Source: an uncultured Pseudomonadales bacterium | GTDB lineage: Bacteria > Pseudomonadota > Gammaproteobacteria > Pseudomonadales > Azotimanducaceae | Reading direction: 5' to 3' | NCBI GenBank assembly: GCA_958296025.1 | Contig: OY282430.1 | Coordinates: 1,550,001 to 1,614,000, forward strand | DNA: 64,000 nt | In this document: positions 26,456 through 35,285 of the stretch, in pieces | How the letters are laid out: the number at the start of each line of letters is the position of its first letter | Numbering within the stretch: the first letter of the stretch is position 1 | Position numbers and translations under genes: made by a program | The notes under the pieces: model-generated | What the model saw: the letters and a program-made list of their open reading frames with translations, nothing else | The model's database searches: none | What the model was told of the DNA's origin: nothing

Positions 26456-27790
26456 TCATTCGGCGCCGTCTGCTCGGCGGAAGGCTTCCCGGGTGAGGTT
26501 GCGCACCCCGTCGGCGGTGACCAGCACGTTGTCTTCGATTCTGGCCCCGCCGCAGGGGGTGAGCCGCTCCACTAGGGACCAATTCACCGCTTTGCCGCCA
26601 AGCTCAGCGCGCAGTTCCCGCAGCAGCATGGGAATGAAGTAGAGGCCAGGTTCGATGGTGAAGACCATGCCGGCTTCAATGGTGCGTGTCAGACGCAGGG
26701 TTTCGTGGCCTTCGGGAGGTGGCTGTTGTCCGCCTTCGGGACTGGTCTGCCAGCCGCCGACGTCATGGGTTTGCAGGCCGAGAAGATGGCCCAAGCCATG
26801 CGGCATGAAGGTTTGCGAGATGCCTTGCTCGAAGGCGGCGGCGGCGCTGCACTTCACCAGTTCAAAGCGGCTGAGCAATGCGCAGATGCGCCGGTGCATG
26901 GCGAAGTGCAGGTCCACGAAGCTTAAGCCTGGTTCAATGGTGTCGATCAGGCCGCGTTGCTGTTCGTCCAAGGCGTGGATGAGGTCGGCGAAGGCGCCGG
27001 CTTGCGGCGTTGCCCAGGTTCGGGTGATGTCGCAGCCGTAGCCCCGGCAGCTGGCCCCGGCGTCGATCAGGAAAACGCGGCTGTTGGGGGGGCGGCTGCG
27101 TTTGTAGTGTTGGTAGTGCAGCACGGCGGCGTGTTCGTCCAAGCCGACGATGCAGGGGTAGGGCAGGTCGGCCTCGGTCTGCTTGGCGGCCTTGAGGTAG
27201 GCGCTGAGGATGTCGAACTCGCTGCTGCCGCCATAGTAGGCGTCCCGGGCCGCCAAGTGGCCGGCCACGCCGCTTTCGGTGGCTTGGCCTAGGCAGGCGA
27301 GCGCAAAGTCGGTCTTCCAAGCCCGTTGGTGGTGCAGGCGGTTGACCAGTGCGGCGGGGTTCAGCGCCGCGGCCAGGTTGGCCGGCGCCCGTTCGCCGAT
27401 GAAGGCCGTTCGCCGGCCTTGGGCTTCCGCCAGCAGCGCTTGCTGCAGTTGCTCGGCTTGGCTAAAGACCGCCAATTCAAAGTGGGCATCCGCCCAGGCG
27501 GGCACGGTCGGCGGTAGAATCCAATAGTCCTCCGGTTGATGGAGGTGGAGTTTTGGGCGCTGGCCTGGCGCGAACCACAGGACGGCGCCTTCGCAGTGGC
27601 GGTCCGGGAACCAAAGCGCGAAGTGCGGGTTCGGGCGAAAAAAGGGTGCCAGATCGTCAAATAGATGGGTTTTCGGTCGCCCAGCGGCGACGATGACCGC
27701 ATCAAAACCGCTGGCCGTGAGGGCCTGTTCCCAGTGCGCTGCGATCAGCCCCAAATGCTCGGCGTACTGCCGCTTGCTCGTTTCGTCCAT
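26456..27790 (-). CDS. pepQ: Xaa-Pro dipeptidase
   Basis: PepQ hydrolyses Xaa-Pro dipeptides with a dinuclear metal centre. The 444-residue length and the pita-bread C-terminal domain fit. Metal ligands are seen in FLIDAGASCRGYGCDITRTW (two Asp), the HGLGHLLGLQTHD histidine region, TIEPGLYF and RIEDNVLVT (Glu). The N-terminal domain (LFDDLAPFFRPNPHF…) matches gammaproteobacterial PepQ. It is divergent from the molybdenum hydroxylase genes and precedes the DPP4-like gene. Confidence 0.93.
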   Translation of the reverse strand: MDETSKRQYAEHLGLIAAHWEQALTASGFDAVIVAAGRPKTHLFDDLAPFFRPNPHFALWFPDRHCEGAVLWFAPGQRPKLHLHQPEDYWILPPTVPAWADAHFELAVFSQAEQLQQALLAEAQGRRTAFIGERAPANLAAALNPAALVNRLHHQRAWKTDFALACLGQATESGVAGHLAARDAYYGGSSEFDILSAYLKAAKQTEADLPYPCIVGLDEHAAVLHYQHYKRSRPPNSRVFLIDAGASCRGYGCDITRTWATPQAGAFADLIHALDEQQRGLIDTIEPGLSFVDLHFAMHRRICALLSRFELVKCSAAAAFEQGISQTFMPHGLGHLLGLQTHDVGGWQTSPEGGQQPPPEGHETLRLTRTIEAGMVFTIEPGLYFIPMLLRELRAELGGKAVNWSLVERLTPCGGARIEDNVLVTADGVRNLTREAFRRADGAE

Positions 27791-28017
27791 CGCGGGAATT
27801 TTAACGCAACTGCAATGCTAGCGCGGAGAAGGCAGGAGTGCGCGGGCTCAGGGCTGCCGGCGAGGGGTGGGACCAACCCAGGCTGCAACGCAGGGATCAA
27901 GCCGTCCTTGCCGGTGATTTTTGTCGTGGTGCGCTGCGGATTCTGTGGTAGATTCCGCCGTGCGCTTCAATGGCGCGTTGACCGTCACGCCAACTCTGGA
28001 AATTGCCGGGAGGATTC

Positions 28018-28899
28018 ATGGGGGAATTTGCCTATGTCGCCCCAACCAGCGTCGCCGATGCGCTGGACGTTTTGCGCGAACACGCCAACAATGGCCGACG
28101 GGCGCAGATGCTCGCCGGGGGCACTGACCTTTTGGTGCAAATGCGCGGGCTGGACAAGGCCCCTCGCACCATCGTCGATGTCAAGAAGATCGAAGAGGCC
28201 AACCGCTTGGACATCGGCAGCGACGAGATCTACATCGGCGCCGCCATCCCCAGTGCGGCGCTCAACGAAAACGCGGCCTTGAAGGCTCTGTTGCCGGGTC
28301 TGATCGAAGCGGCGGACCTGATCGGCTCCACCCAGATTCAGGGCCGGGCCACCTTGGGCGGCAACCTTTGCAACGCCTCCCCGGCGGCGGACACCACGCC
28401 CGCCATGATCGTTAACCGGGGCGTCTGCGTCATCGCCAGCGGCGGCGGCAATCGTGAATTGCCGGTGGAGGCTTTTTGCACTGGCGTCGGCGTCAACGCC
28501 TTGGCGGATGGCGAATTCCTGTTGGGGCTCAAGTTCCCACACCCAGCTGCACGCACTGGGGACGCCTACTTGCGCTTCATTCCCCGCACCGAGATGGACA
28601 TCGCCGTGGCCGGCTGTGGCGTCAGCGTCACCTTGGACGCGGACGGCCGCTGTGTGGACGCCGCCGTGGGCATCGGTGCCGTGGCGCCGACGCCGCTGAA
28701 GGTGGAGGCCGCTGCCGAAGCCTTGATCGGCACCAAGGTTGACGACGATGCCTTGGCGGCGGCCGGGGCGGCCTGCACGGCGGCGGCATCCCCCATAACG
28801 GACAAGAGAGGCACGGTCGAATACCGGCGCAAGGTGGTGGCCGTGCTCTGCCGGCGCACTGGCGCCATCGCCCGGGACCGGGCCCTAGGCGCATCCTAA
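28018..28899 (+). CDS. Molybdenum hydroxylase, FAD-binding (medium) subunit
   Basis: A 293-residue CoxM/XdhB-type subunit that passes electrons from the 2Fe-2S subunit to FAD. FAD motifs are LAGGTDLLVQM and ATLGGNLCNASPAADT. The C-terminal CO-dehydrogenase flavoprotein domain contains AVGIGAVAPTP and EYRRKVVAVL. The ATG at 28018 has GGGAGG seven bases upstream. It is first in the medium-small-large operon. The substrate of the complex cannot be told from this subunit. Confidence 0.9.
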   Translation: MGEFAYVAPTSVADALDVLREHANNGRRAQMLAGGTDLLVQMRGLDKAPRTIVDVKKIEEANRLDIGSDEIYIGAAIPSAALNENAALKALLPGLIEAADLIGSTQIQGRATLGGNLCNASPAADTTPAMIVNRGVCVIASGGGNRELPVEAFCTGVGVNALADGEFLLGLKFPHPAARTGDAYLRFIPRTEMDIAVAGCGVSVTLDADGRCVDAAVGIGAVAPTPLKVEAAAEALIGTKVDDDALAAAGAACTAAASPITDKRGTVEYRRKVVAVLCRRTGAIARDRALGAS

Positions 28900-28912
28900 G
28901 GAGCAGCATCCC

Positions 28913-29392
28913 ATGAGCAAAGTTCACGTCCAAACCACCATCAACGGCGATCAGGTCGAATTTCTGTGCGTCCCCCAACAAACCATGCTGGAGGCCCTGC
29001 GCGACGTATTGGGCAAGCTGGGCACCAAGGAGGGCTGCGGCACCGGGGATTGCGGGGCTTGCACGATCATGCTCGACGGGCGCTTGGTCTGTTCCTGCCT
29101 GATGCTGGCCGCCGAAGCCGAAGGCCAGGAGCTGACCACCATTGAGGGCATTGCCGGTCCCGACGGGCTGCATGTGCTGCAGCGGAAGTTCTTGGAGCAT
29201 GCGGCGCTGCAGTGCGGCATCTGCACACCAGGCTTCATCGTCGCCGCCAAGGCCCTGCTCGACCGCAACCCAAACCCGGACGAGGGCGCCATTCGCTATT
29301 GGCTGGCTGGCAACCTATGCCGCTGCACCGGCTATGACAAGATCGTCCGCGCCGTGCAGGACGCCGCTAAGGAGTTGGCCTATCAGGCTTGA
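28913..29392 (+). CDS. Molybdenum hydroxylase, 2Fe-2S (small) subunit
   Basis: A 159-residue CoxS/XdhC-type subunit. The N-terminal plant-ferredoxin-like cluster has cysteines in EGCGTGDCGACTIMLDG and LVCSC. The C-terminal helical cluster has QCGICTPGF and GNLCRCTGY. An AAGGAGCAGCATCCCATG start lies 13 bp after the FAD subunit. It links the molybdopterin subunit to FAD. Confidence 0.94.
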   Translation: MSKVHVQTTINGDQVEFLCVPQQTMLEALRDVLGKLGTKEGCGTGDCGACTIMLDGRLVCSCLMLAAEAEGQELTTIEGIAGPDGLHVLQRKFLEHAALQCGICTPGFIVAAKALLDRNPNPDEGAIRYWLAGNLCRCTGYDKIVRAVQDAAKELAYQA

Positions 29393-29533
29393 TTTTTCTG
29401 TTTTTTGTGAACGTGGGCGGCGCTGGGCAAAGCTGCCGGAGGCTTGCGGCCCGGTGTTTGGCGTCCCGGCTGCGAGAGGTAACGCCGTTTTGGCATTCAA
29501 TGAGTTGTAACCTTTAATTCAAGGAGGTTGGAC

Positions 29534-31792
29534 ATGGCGGAAGCTGTGGATTTGCGAGTTGTGGGCACGACGCCGGTGCGTCCGGATGGCGTTGACAAGG
29601 TCACCGGTCGGGCCCAGTTCGGGGCGGACCTGAACATGCCGAACATGCTGCACGGCAGGATTCTACGCAGCCCCCACGCCCATGCTCGCATCAAACGGGT
29701 GGACCTGAGCAAGGCGTTGGCCATGCAGGGAGTGTATGCGGCGGTGTCGGGCGCGGACTTTCCCATGTTGGCCAGCGGTGAGGTCAGCGGCGAGGCTGGT
29801 GGTGACTTGGCGGATATCGCCCGCAACGTAATGGCCCGGGACAAGGCCCTCTACCATGGTCACGCGGTGGCGGCGGTGGCGGCGACCTCCTTGGAAGTCG
29901 CCGAACAGGCGCTGGACGCCATCGAAGTGGACTACGAGGTGCTGCCTCCAGTGCTCGACGTGCTTGAGGCCATGGCTGCGGACGCCACCCTGCTTGACGA
30001 ACAGTGCTTCACCAAGGGCCTGTCGGAAACACCGGACAAGCCGAGCAACATCGCCGCGATGGTGAAGCTCGCCCGGGGCGACCTTGAGGCCGGTTTCGCC
30101 GCAGCGGACGTGGTGGTGGAGGGCGAGTACCGCATCCCCATGGCCCATCAGGGCTATATCGAGCCGCACGCCTGCACGGCCACCGTCAACGAGGAGGGCA
30201 AGGCCACGGTTTGGTGCTGCACCCAAGGCCACTTCGACTTTCGCACCATGACGGCGCACATTCTCGGTTGCAAGATCGCCGATCTGAAGTTCATCGCCTC
30301 GGAAATTGGCGGCGGTTTCGGCGGCAAGACGGTGGTTTACCTGGAGCCGGTGGCGGTCATGCTGTCGAAGAAGGCCGGCCGCCCAGTGAAGTTGGTGATG
30401 ACCCGCGAGGAGGTGTTCCGCGCCACCGGTCCCACCTCCGGCAGCGTCGTGCGGGTCAAGGTTGGGGCCAGAAAAGACGGCAGGATCACCGCCGCCAAGG
30501 CGTGGCTGGCCTACGAGGCCGGCGGTCTCGCCGGTGCCCCCGTCGGCCCCGGCGTCATGTCCATCTTCGCCCCCTATGACTTGGACAATTTCCTGGTCGA
30601 AGGCTACGAAGTGCTGGTGAACAAACCCAAGGTGGCGGCTTACCGCGCCCCCGGTGCGCCCCAGTCCATGCATGCCATGGAGGTGGCCTTGGACGACATC
30701 GCCCGCCAACTGGACATGGACCCGTTGGATCTGCGCCTGCGCAACGCCGCCGACGAGGGTACCCAAGCACCCTATGGGCCGAAGTTCCCGCCCATCGGCT
30801 TCAAGGCCTGCATTGAGGCGGCGAAGAAGCATCCCAACTACTTGGCGCAGGTGCCCGAAGGCGCAGGGCGCGGCGTGGCCGCCGGGTTCTGGTTCAACAT
30901 CGGCATGCAGTCCAGTGCTGAGGTGCGCATCAACGAGGATGGCTCCGTCGTCGTGATGGAGGGCAATCCGGACATCGGCGGCTCCCGCGCCTCCATGTGC
31001 CTGATGGCGGCGGAAACCTTGGGCGTTCCGTACGAACAGGTGAAAACCTATGTGGGGGACACCGAGAGCACGGGCTACTGCATGGTCACCGGCGGCAGCC
31101 GCACCACCTTCGCCACCGGCATGGCGGTGGTGCGCGCCTGCGAGGACATCATCGCCGAATGCAAGGCGCGGGCGGCGGCCACTTGGGGCGTCGACAAAGA
31201 TCAGGTGGAGTGGCAGGACGGCACCGCGGTGCCGGCGCCTGGGGTCAACGCGGACGTGAATCCCCTAAGTCTTGCCGACTTGGCGGCCAGTGCGTCGGCG
31301 ACCGGCGGCCCCATCTTGGGCAAGGCGTCCCTGAACGCTCAGGGCGCTGGGGCCAGCTTCTCGATCAACTTCGCCGACCTCAAGGTGGACAAGGAGACCG
31401 GTGCGGTGGAGGTGCTCTCCTACACCGCCATTCAGGATGCCGGCAAGGCCATTCATCCGGCCTATGTGGAAGGGCAGATGCAGGGCGGTGCCGCCCAAGG
31501 CATCGGCTGGGCACTGAACGAGGAGTACATCTACGACCAGGATGGCGTGATGGAGAACGCCGGCTTTTTGGACTACCGAATGCCGGTGGCCTCGGATTTG
31601 CCCATGATCGACACTGAGATCGTGGAGGTGCCCAACCCCAGCCATCCCTACGGCGTGCGTGGCGTGGGCGAAACGCCCATCGTGGCGCCCTTGGGGGTGG
31701 CCGCCAACGCGGTGCGCGACGCCATCGGCATCCGCATCAACGACCTGCCAATGTCGCCGCCGCGCATCCTGGCGGCGTTGGACGCCGCTTGA
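29534..31792 (+). CDS. Molybdenum hydroxylase, molybdopterin-binding (large) subunit
   Basis: A 752-residue catalytic subunit of the xanthine dehydrogenase/CO dehydrogenase family. Visible are the N-terminal GVDKVTGRAQFGADL, the GGGFGGKT cofactor loop, AYRAPGAPQSMHAME and the catalytic glutamate in GVGETPI. The AYRCSFR loop of true (form I) CO dehydrogenase is not present, so hydroxylation of an aldehyde, purine or aromatic N-heterocycle is more likely. AAGGAGG lies six bases ahead of the ATG at 29534. A 141-bp gap separates it from the small subunit, and a strong terminator follows. Confidence 0.9.
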   Translation: MAEAVDLRVVGTTPVRPDGVDKVTGRAQFGADLNMPNMLHGRILRSPHAHARIKRVDLSKALAMQGVYAAVSGADFPMLASGEVSGEAGGDLADIARNVMARDKALYHGHAVAAVAATSLEVAEQALDAIEVDYEVLPPVLDVLEAMAADATLLDEQCFTKGLSETPDKPSNIAAMVKLARGDLEAGFAAADVVVEGEYRIPMAHQGYIEPHACTATVNEEGKATVWCCTQGHFDFRTMTAHILGCKIADLKFIASEIGGGFGGKTVVYLEPVAVMLSKKAGRPVKLVMTREEVFRATGPTSGSVVRVKVGARKDGRITAAKAWLAYEAGGLAGAPVGPGVMSIFAPYDLDNFLVEGYEVLVNKPKVAAYRAPGAPQSMHAMEVALDDIARQLDMDPLDLRLRNAADEGTQAPYGPKFPPIGFKACIEAAKKHPNYLAQVPEGAGRGVAAGFWFNIGMQSSAEVRINEDGSVVVMEGNPDIGGSRASMCLMAAETLGVPYEQVKTYVGDTESTGYCMVTGGSRTTFATGMAVVRACEDIIAECKARAAATWGVDKDQVEWQDGTAVPAPGVNADVNPLSLADLAASASATGGPILGKASLNAQGAGASFSINFADLKVDKETGAVEVLSYTAIQDAGKAIHPAYVEGQMQGGAAQGIGWALNEEYIYDQDGVMENAGFLDYRMPVASDLPMIDTEIVEVPNPSHPYGVRGVGETPIVAPLGVAANAVRDAIGIRINDLPMSPPRILAALDAA

Positions 31793-31798
31793 CCCGCC

Positions 31799-31847
31799 GG
31801 CCGGGGCAGCCTTTGCGGGAATGCGCGGGCGGCTGCCCCGGCCTTTT
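31799..31847 (+). terminator. Intrinsic terminator after the molybdenum hydroxylase operon
   Basis: GGCCGGGGCAGCC pairs over 13 bases with GGCTGCCCCGGCC, then TTTT at 31844-31847. The MoaD-like gene beyond it is therefore probably transcribed separately. Confidence 0.8.
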
Positions 31848-31917
31848 GTCCGCCGGAAGCTTGCGCAGTGCGGCGGGCCGATGGGGATGGGGACTTTGAC
31901 GGCAGGACATTGACGGC

Positions 31918-32160
31918 ATGGCTAGGGTGGTGTTTCCCGAACACCTGCTGCGGCACACTGGTGGTCAGCGGGAACTGGAGCTTTTTGTCGATAACTATCG
32001 GGAGCTGTTGGCCGTTCTGGAAGAGCGTTGGCCGGGCATCCGCGGGCCCTTGAACAAGTCCGCAGTAGCCATCGACGGCCAGATCTACCAGGGCGCCTTT
32101 TTAGAGCCGGTCCACGCCGACAGCGAAGTGTTCTTCATGGCGCGCATCGAGGGCGGCTGA
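31918..32160 (+). CDS. MoaD/ThiS-like sulfur carrier protein
   Basis: An 80-residue protein with the ubiquitin-like length and the C-terminal Gly-Gly (FFMARIEGG) needed for thiocarboxylation in MoaD and ThiS. The LLAVLEERWPGIR segment fits the helix of the beta-grasp fold, and PVHADSEVFF the strand before the tail. MoaD supplies sulfur for molybdopterin; the location after a molybdenum hydroxylase supports that role, though a terminator separates them. Convergent with the HAD gene. Confidence 0.7.
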   Translation: MARVVFPEHLLRHTGGQRELELFVDNYRELLAVLEERWPGIRGPLNKSAVAIDGQIYQGAFLEPVHADSEVFFMARIEGG

Positions 32161-32186
32161 CTAGGGCCTGTCAACAGGCCCTAGTC
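32159..32186. terminator. Bidirectional hairpin between convergent genes
   Basis: GACTAGGGCCTG pairs perfectly with CAGGCCCTAGTC around TCAA. It covers the end of the MoaD-like stop and the complete stop of the HAD gene on the other strand. It contains the recurrent word AACAGGCCCTA. Confidence 0.65.
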
Positions 32187-32837
32187 CAACGCGATGCGCG
32201 TAGCCGCTTGCAGTTCGTTCAGGGCCTGATCCTCATCCACCACCTTGATGGTGTGCATGCCGAGTGCGCGCGCCGGCTTGAGGTTCACGCCTAAATCGTC
32301 GAGAAACACGCAGGCTGTGGGCGCCACCCCCAAGCGTTCGCAGGTGCGCTGGTAGATGGCCGGATCAGGCTTGCGGACGCCCTCTACGCTGGACTCCACG
32401 ATCAGGTCGAACAGGGCCATGACGGCGTCGATTTTCCGTTGTCTGGCTGCCGCGGCCCTTGATGGGTAGGCCCCGGCGGTAAAGTTGTTGGTGATGCAGG
32501 CGGTCTTGAAGCGCATGTTGCACCGCCTCAATGCCTCCGTCATGCGCGGGCGCAGGTCGCCGCCCAGCAGTCGCAGCACGGCACGGCCCGGCACCGCAAA
32601 GCCCTTGGCGCGGGACTCGTCCGCAAACAGGCGGTCGAATTCATCCAAGCCGATGCGGGCGGACTCAAGCAGCGCCCAAGCGTTGCTGTGCGGATGGGTG
32701 GCGTTGACGCTGCGAATGAAGTCCTTGGGCAGCCCGTGCCGTGCTTCGTAGCGGTTGAAGGCATCGAACGGCGACGTGGTCAGTACGCCGCCGAAATCCC
32801 AGATGACCGCCTCAATGGCGCTCTGGTCGCTGTCCAT
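32181..32837 (-). CDS. HAD-family hydrolase
   Basis: A 218-residue haloacid dehalogenase-type hydrolase. Motif I is WDFGGVLTTSP; the canonical second aspartate (DxDG) is replaced by Gly (DFGGV), as in the epoxide hydrolase N-terminal phosphatase group. Motif II is ITNNF, motif III lysine is in GVRKPDPAIYQ, and motif IV is VFLDDLGVNLKPA. The substrate is unknown; a small phosphate ester is likely. Divergent from the SDR gene at 33029. Confidence 0.85.
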   Translation of the reverse strand: MDSDQSAIEAVIWDFGGVLTTSPFDAFNRYEARHGLPKDFIRSVNATHPHSNAWALLESARIGLDEFDRLFADESRAKGFAVPGRAVLRLLGGDLRPRMTEALRRCNMRFKTACITNNFTAGAYPSRAAAARQRKIDAVMALFDLIVESSVEGVRKPDPAIYQRTCERLGVAPTACVFLDDLGVNLKPARALGMHTIKVVDEDQALNELQAATRIALD

Positions 32838-33028
32838 GGGTTTTGACCTTTAGGCGAAAGGCGCGAATACTAACCCAAGGCGGGGTTGCCTGAGGCCGAT
32901 GGGAAGGCGCGGCCCAAGCAGGAAATTCGGTTGACCGGCGGGTCTGCCGACGATCAGGAAAAGTGGCGATGTGCCGTCGGCGTCTTGCCGCGGTGACGCG
33001 GTCATGGAGGGAAAGCCAAGGAGGCATC

Positions 33029-33814
33029 ATGGATTTGCAGGACAGCGTGGTCATCGTCACCGGCTCATCCAGCGGCGTGGGGGCCGCCTGCGCACGGCAA
33101 TTGGCGGAGCAAGGCTGCCATGTGGTTGTCAATTACGCGCACAATGAGGACGGCGCCCGGCAGACCGCGGCGGCCTGCACGGCATGGGGCGTGGAGGTCG
33201 AGGTCGTGCGTGCAGACGTGGCCGAGGACGAGGACTGCCTGCGCTTGGCGGCAGCGGCGGAGGCCAAGTGGGGGCGACTGGACGGCTTGGTCAACAACGC
33301 CGGCATCACCAAGTTCTGCGATCATAGCGACTTGGATGGCCTGAGCATGGATGACTTTTTGCGCGTCTATGCCGTGAACGCCGTGGGGCCCTACCAGATG
33401 GCCCGGGCGGCGGCGCCGCTGATGCGTCGGGGTGGCTGCGGCAGCATCGTCAACGTGGCTTCCATCGCCGGCATGATGGGCATCGGTAGTTCCATGGCCT
33501 ACGCGGCCTCCAAGGGCGCCCTCATCACCTTGGGCCTGTCCTTGGCGCGGGTGCTGGGGCCGGAGATCCGCGTCAACACGGTCTGTCCGGGCTTCATCCA
33601 AGGGGATTGGCTGATGCAGGGCATGGGACCGGAGCTCTACGCCCGCACCAAGGCCCACTTTGAGAAGAACGCGCCCTTGAACATGACCATGACCGCCGAT
33701 CTCGTGTCGGAGGCCATCCTGTATTTCATCGCCGCCGCCGCCGGGGTGACCGGCGAGACCCTGATCTTGGATGGCGGCCACCACTTGCAGCAGATGCCTC
33801 TGTCCCGCCGCTGA
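33029..33814 (+). CDS. Short-chain dehydrogenase/reductase
   Basis: A 261-residue classical SDR. Cofactor loop VTGSSSGVGAACARQLAEQ, NNAGITK, catalytic serine in NVASIAGMMG, YAASKGA with Tyr and Lys, and the C-terminal ITGET-like VTGETLILDGGHHL. The N at position 38 region (NYAHNEDGA) suggests NADP preference. The ATG at 33029 has GGAGGC upstream; the frame from 32963 is not conserved. The substrate cannot be deduced, and no operon partner is present. Confidence 0.88.
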   Translation: MDLQDSVVIVTGSSSGVGAACARQLAEQGCHVVVNYAHNEDGARQTAAACTAWGVEVEVVRADVAEDEDCLRLAAAAEAKWGRLDGLVNNAGITKFCDHSDLDGLSMDDFLRVYAVNAVGPYQMARAAAPLMRRGGCGSIVNVASIAGMMGIGSSMAYAASKGALITLGLSLARVLGPEIRVNTVCPGFIQGDWLMQGMGPELYARTKAHFEKNAPLNMTMTADLVSEAILYFIAAAAGVTGETLILDGGHHLQQMPLSRR

Positions 33815-33859
33815 CCGGCTTGATGTCTGCATTCGGGAATTCCGGCCTCAGATCGGCAA

Positions 33860-33887
33860 AAACCGGCGAACAGGCCCTAGCCGGTTT
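33860..33887 (+). terminator. Hairpin after the SDR gene
   Basis: AAACCGGC pairs with GCCGGTTT (8 bp) around a 12-base loop containing AACAGGCCCTA. It ends in TTT and lies between convergent SDR and phoR. Confidence 0.5.
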
Positions 33888-33989
33888 GGGACGGTTGTCC
33901 GGTCGTCACGGTCGATTGACGGGAAAGTCCCTCAGCCGTCGCTTCGCTGGTTTTCCATAGCGACATGCGCGTTCCGCTGGAGAACATCG

Positions 33990-35285
33990 TTACGGATGCA
34001 CTTGCAGCTGAACGGCGTCGAAGTGGCAGTAGAAGCAGCTCCCCTCGCCAACCTCGCTGGCGACCTGCAGCTGACTGTTGTGCCGCTTGAGGACATGCTT
34101 GACGATGGCCAAGCCGAGGCCGGTGCCGCCGCGCACCCGGGCGCCGGCCAGATCGACGCGGTAGAAGCGCTCGGTCAGCCGCGAGAGATGCTCGGCGGGA
34201 ATGCCGACGCCTTGATCGCGCACCTCAAACCTTGCGCCGTCGCCGTTGCCCGCCCAAGTGATGTCGATGTCGCCGCCTTTGGGACTGTACTTGACGGCGT
34301 TGGTGACCAGATTGCTGCAGGCGCTGTGCATCTCCTTTTCGACACCCAAGAGGTGCAGATCCGGCTGCACACGGCGGTTGATCCGGTGTTTTTTGCTGGT
34401 CAGGCCGGCCACCTCATCCACCACGCTGTCCACCAGTTCGACGATGTCGATGGGGGTTAGGTCCTGCAGCGCCGGGGTGGGGCTGGACTCTAGGCGGGTC
34501 AGCATGAGCAGGTCATCCACCAAGGCCTGCATGCGCCTGGTGGGTGAAGCCAGCTTGCGCAGCAGCTTGCGCATGGTGGCCTCGTCCATGGCTGCGTCCT
34601 CTTTGATGGTCTCCAGATAGCCCACCACCACGGTCAAGGGTGTGCGCAACTCATGGGAGACGTTCGCCACAAAGTCTTGCCGCATGCTGAGCAGGCGGTT
34701 GAGATGGGTGACGTCTCGGGCCAGTATCAGATCCTGGTCTTCGCCGATGCGCACGAGGCGCAGCTCCAGTCGTTGGCTGTCGGCGAAAGGCGAGGCGATC
34801 TCGATGGCCGGCTCCGGGGTCTGCTTTTTTACCAGAAGAACGGCATCGGGATGCCGCAGCAGGGCGCCGAGGTTGTTGCCGATGTCCTGGCGGCGCAGAT
34901 GCAGCAGGGCGGCCGACGCTTTGTTGAAGCTGGTGATGGCGCCTTCGCTGTCGATCAGAATGGCGGCGTCCGGCAGGGCGGCGTTGACGCCGCGAAAGCG
35001 GGCCACTTGACGCAACGCCTTGGTGGTGCGCCGCCTCGACCGTTGCAGCGCGGAATGCAGTGAATCGCTGGCTCCTTGCAGGGCCCGATTGCCGATGCGC
35101 AGCCGCTTTAGGGGCCTTTCCGCCCAGTGGGTGAACTTGCCGAGCACCCACTGCTGACGAACCGCCCAGATCAGCATGGCGATGAACAGCGCCCAGCCCA
35201 AGGCGCCAAAGCCTAGGCCAACGGCGACGGCACAGGCGAAAAGGGCAAGGCCGGCGAGCACTTCCTGGCGGCTGTGCAGGCGCAT
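33990..35285 (-). CDS. phoR: Phosphate regulon sensor kinase PhoR
   Basis: A 431-residue membrane histidine kinase. Two adjacent hydrophobic segments (~residues 9-45) are followed by a basic stretch and a PAS domain (PDAAILIDSEGAITSFNKAS). The HisKA box has the phospho-accepting His in NVSHELRTPL, and the ATPase domain has N-box LVTNAVKYSP, DQGVGIP and GGTGLGLAIVKH. The small periplasmic loop and immediate coupling to phoB (stop and start overlap, TGATG) identify PhoR. It phosphorylates PhoB under phosphate limitation. Confidence 0.92.
   Translation of the reverse strand: MRLHSRQEVLAGLALFACAVAVGLGFGALGWALFIAMLIWAVRQQWVLGKFTHWAERPLKRLRIGNRALQGASDSLHSALQRSRRRTTKALRQVARFRGVNAALPDAAILIDSEGAITSFNKASAALLHLRRQDIGNNLGALLRHPDAVLLVKKQTPEPAIEIASPFADSQRLELRLVRIGEDQDLILARDVTHLNRLLSMRQDFVANVSHELRTPLTVVVGYLETIKEDAAMDEATMRKLLRKLASPTRRMQALVDDLLMLTRLESSPTPALQDLTPIDIVELVDSVVDEVAGLTSKKHRINRRVQPDLHLLGVEKEMHSACSNLVTNAVKYSPKGGDIDITWAGNGDGARFEVRDQGVGIPAEHLSRLTERFYRVDLAGARVRGGTGLGLAIVKHVLKRHNSQLQVASEVGEGSCFYCHFDAVQLQVHP

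Noticed and set aside
29534-31792. Naming the large subunit carbon-monoxide dehydrogenase CoxL
   Set aside because: The diagnostic AYRCSFR loop is absent; only membership of the wider molybdenum hydroxylase family is supported.
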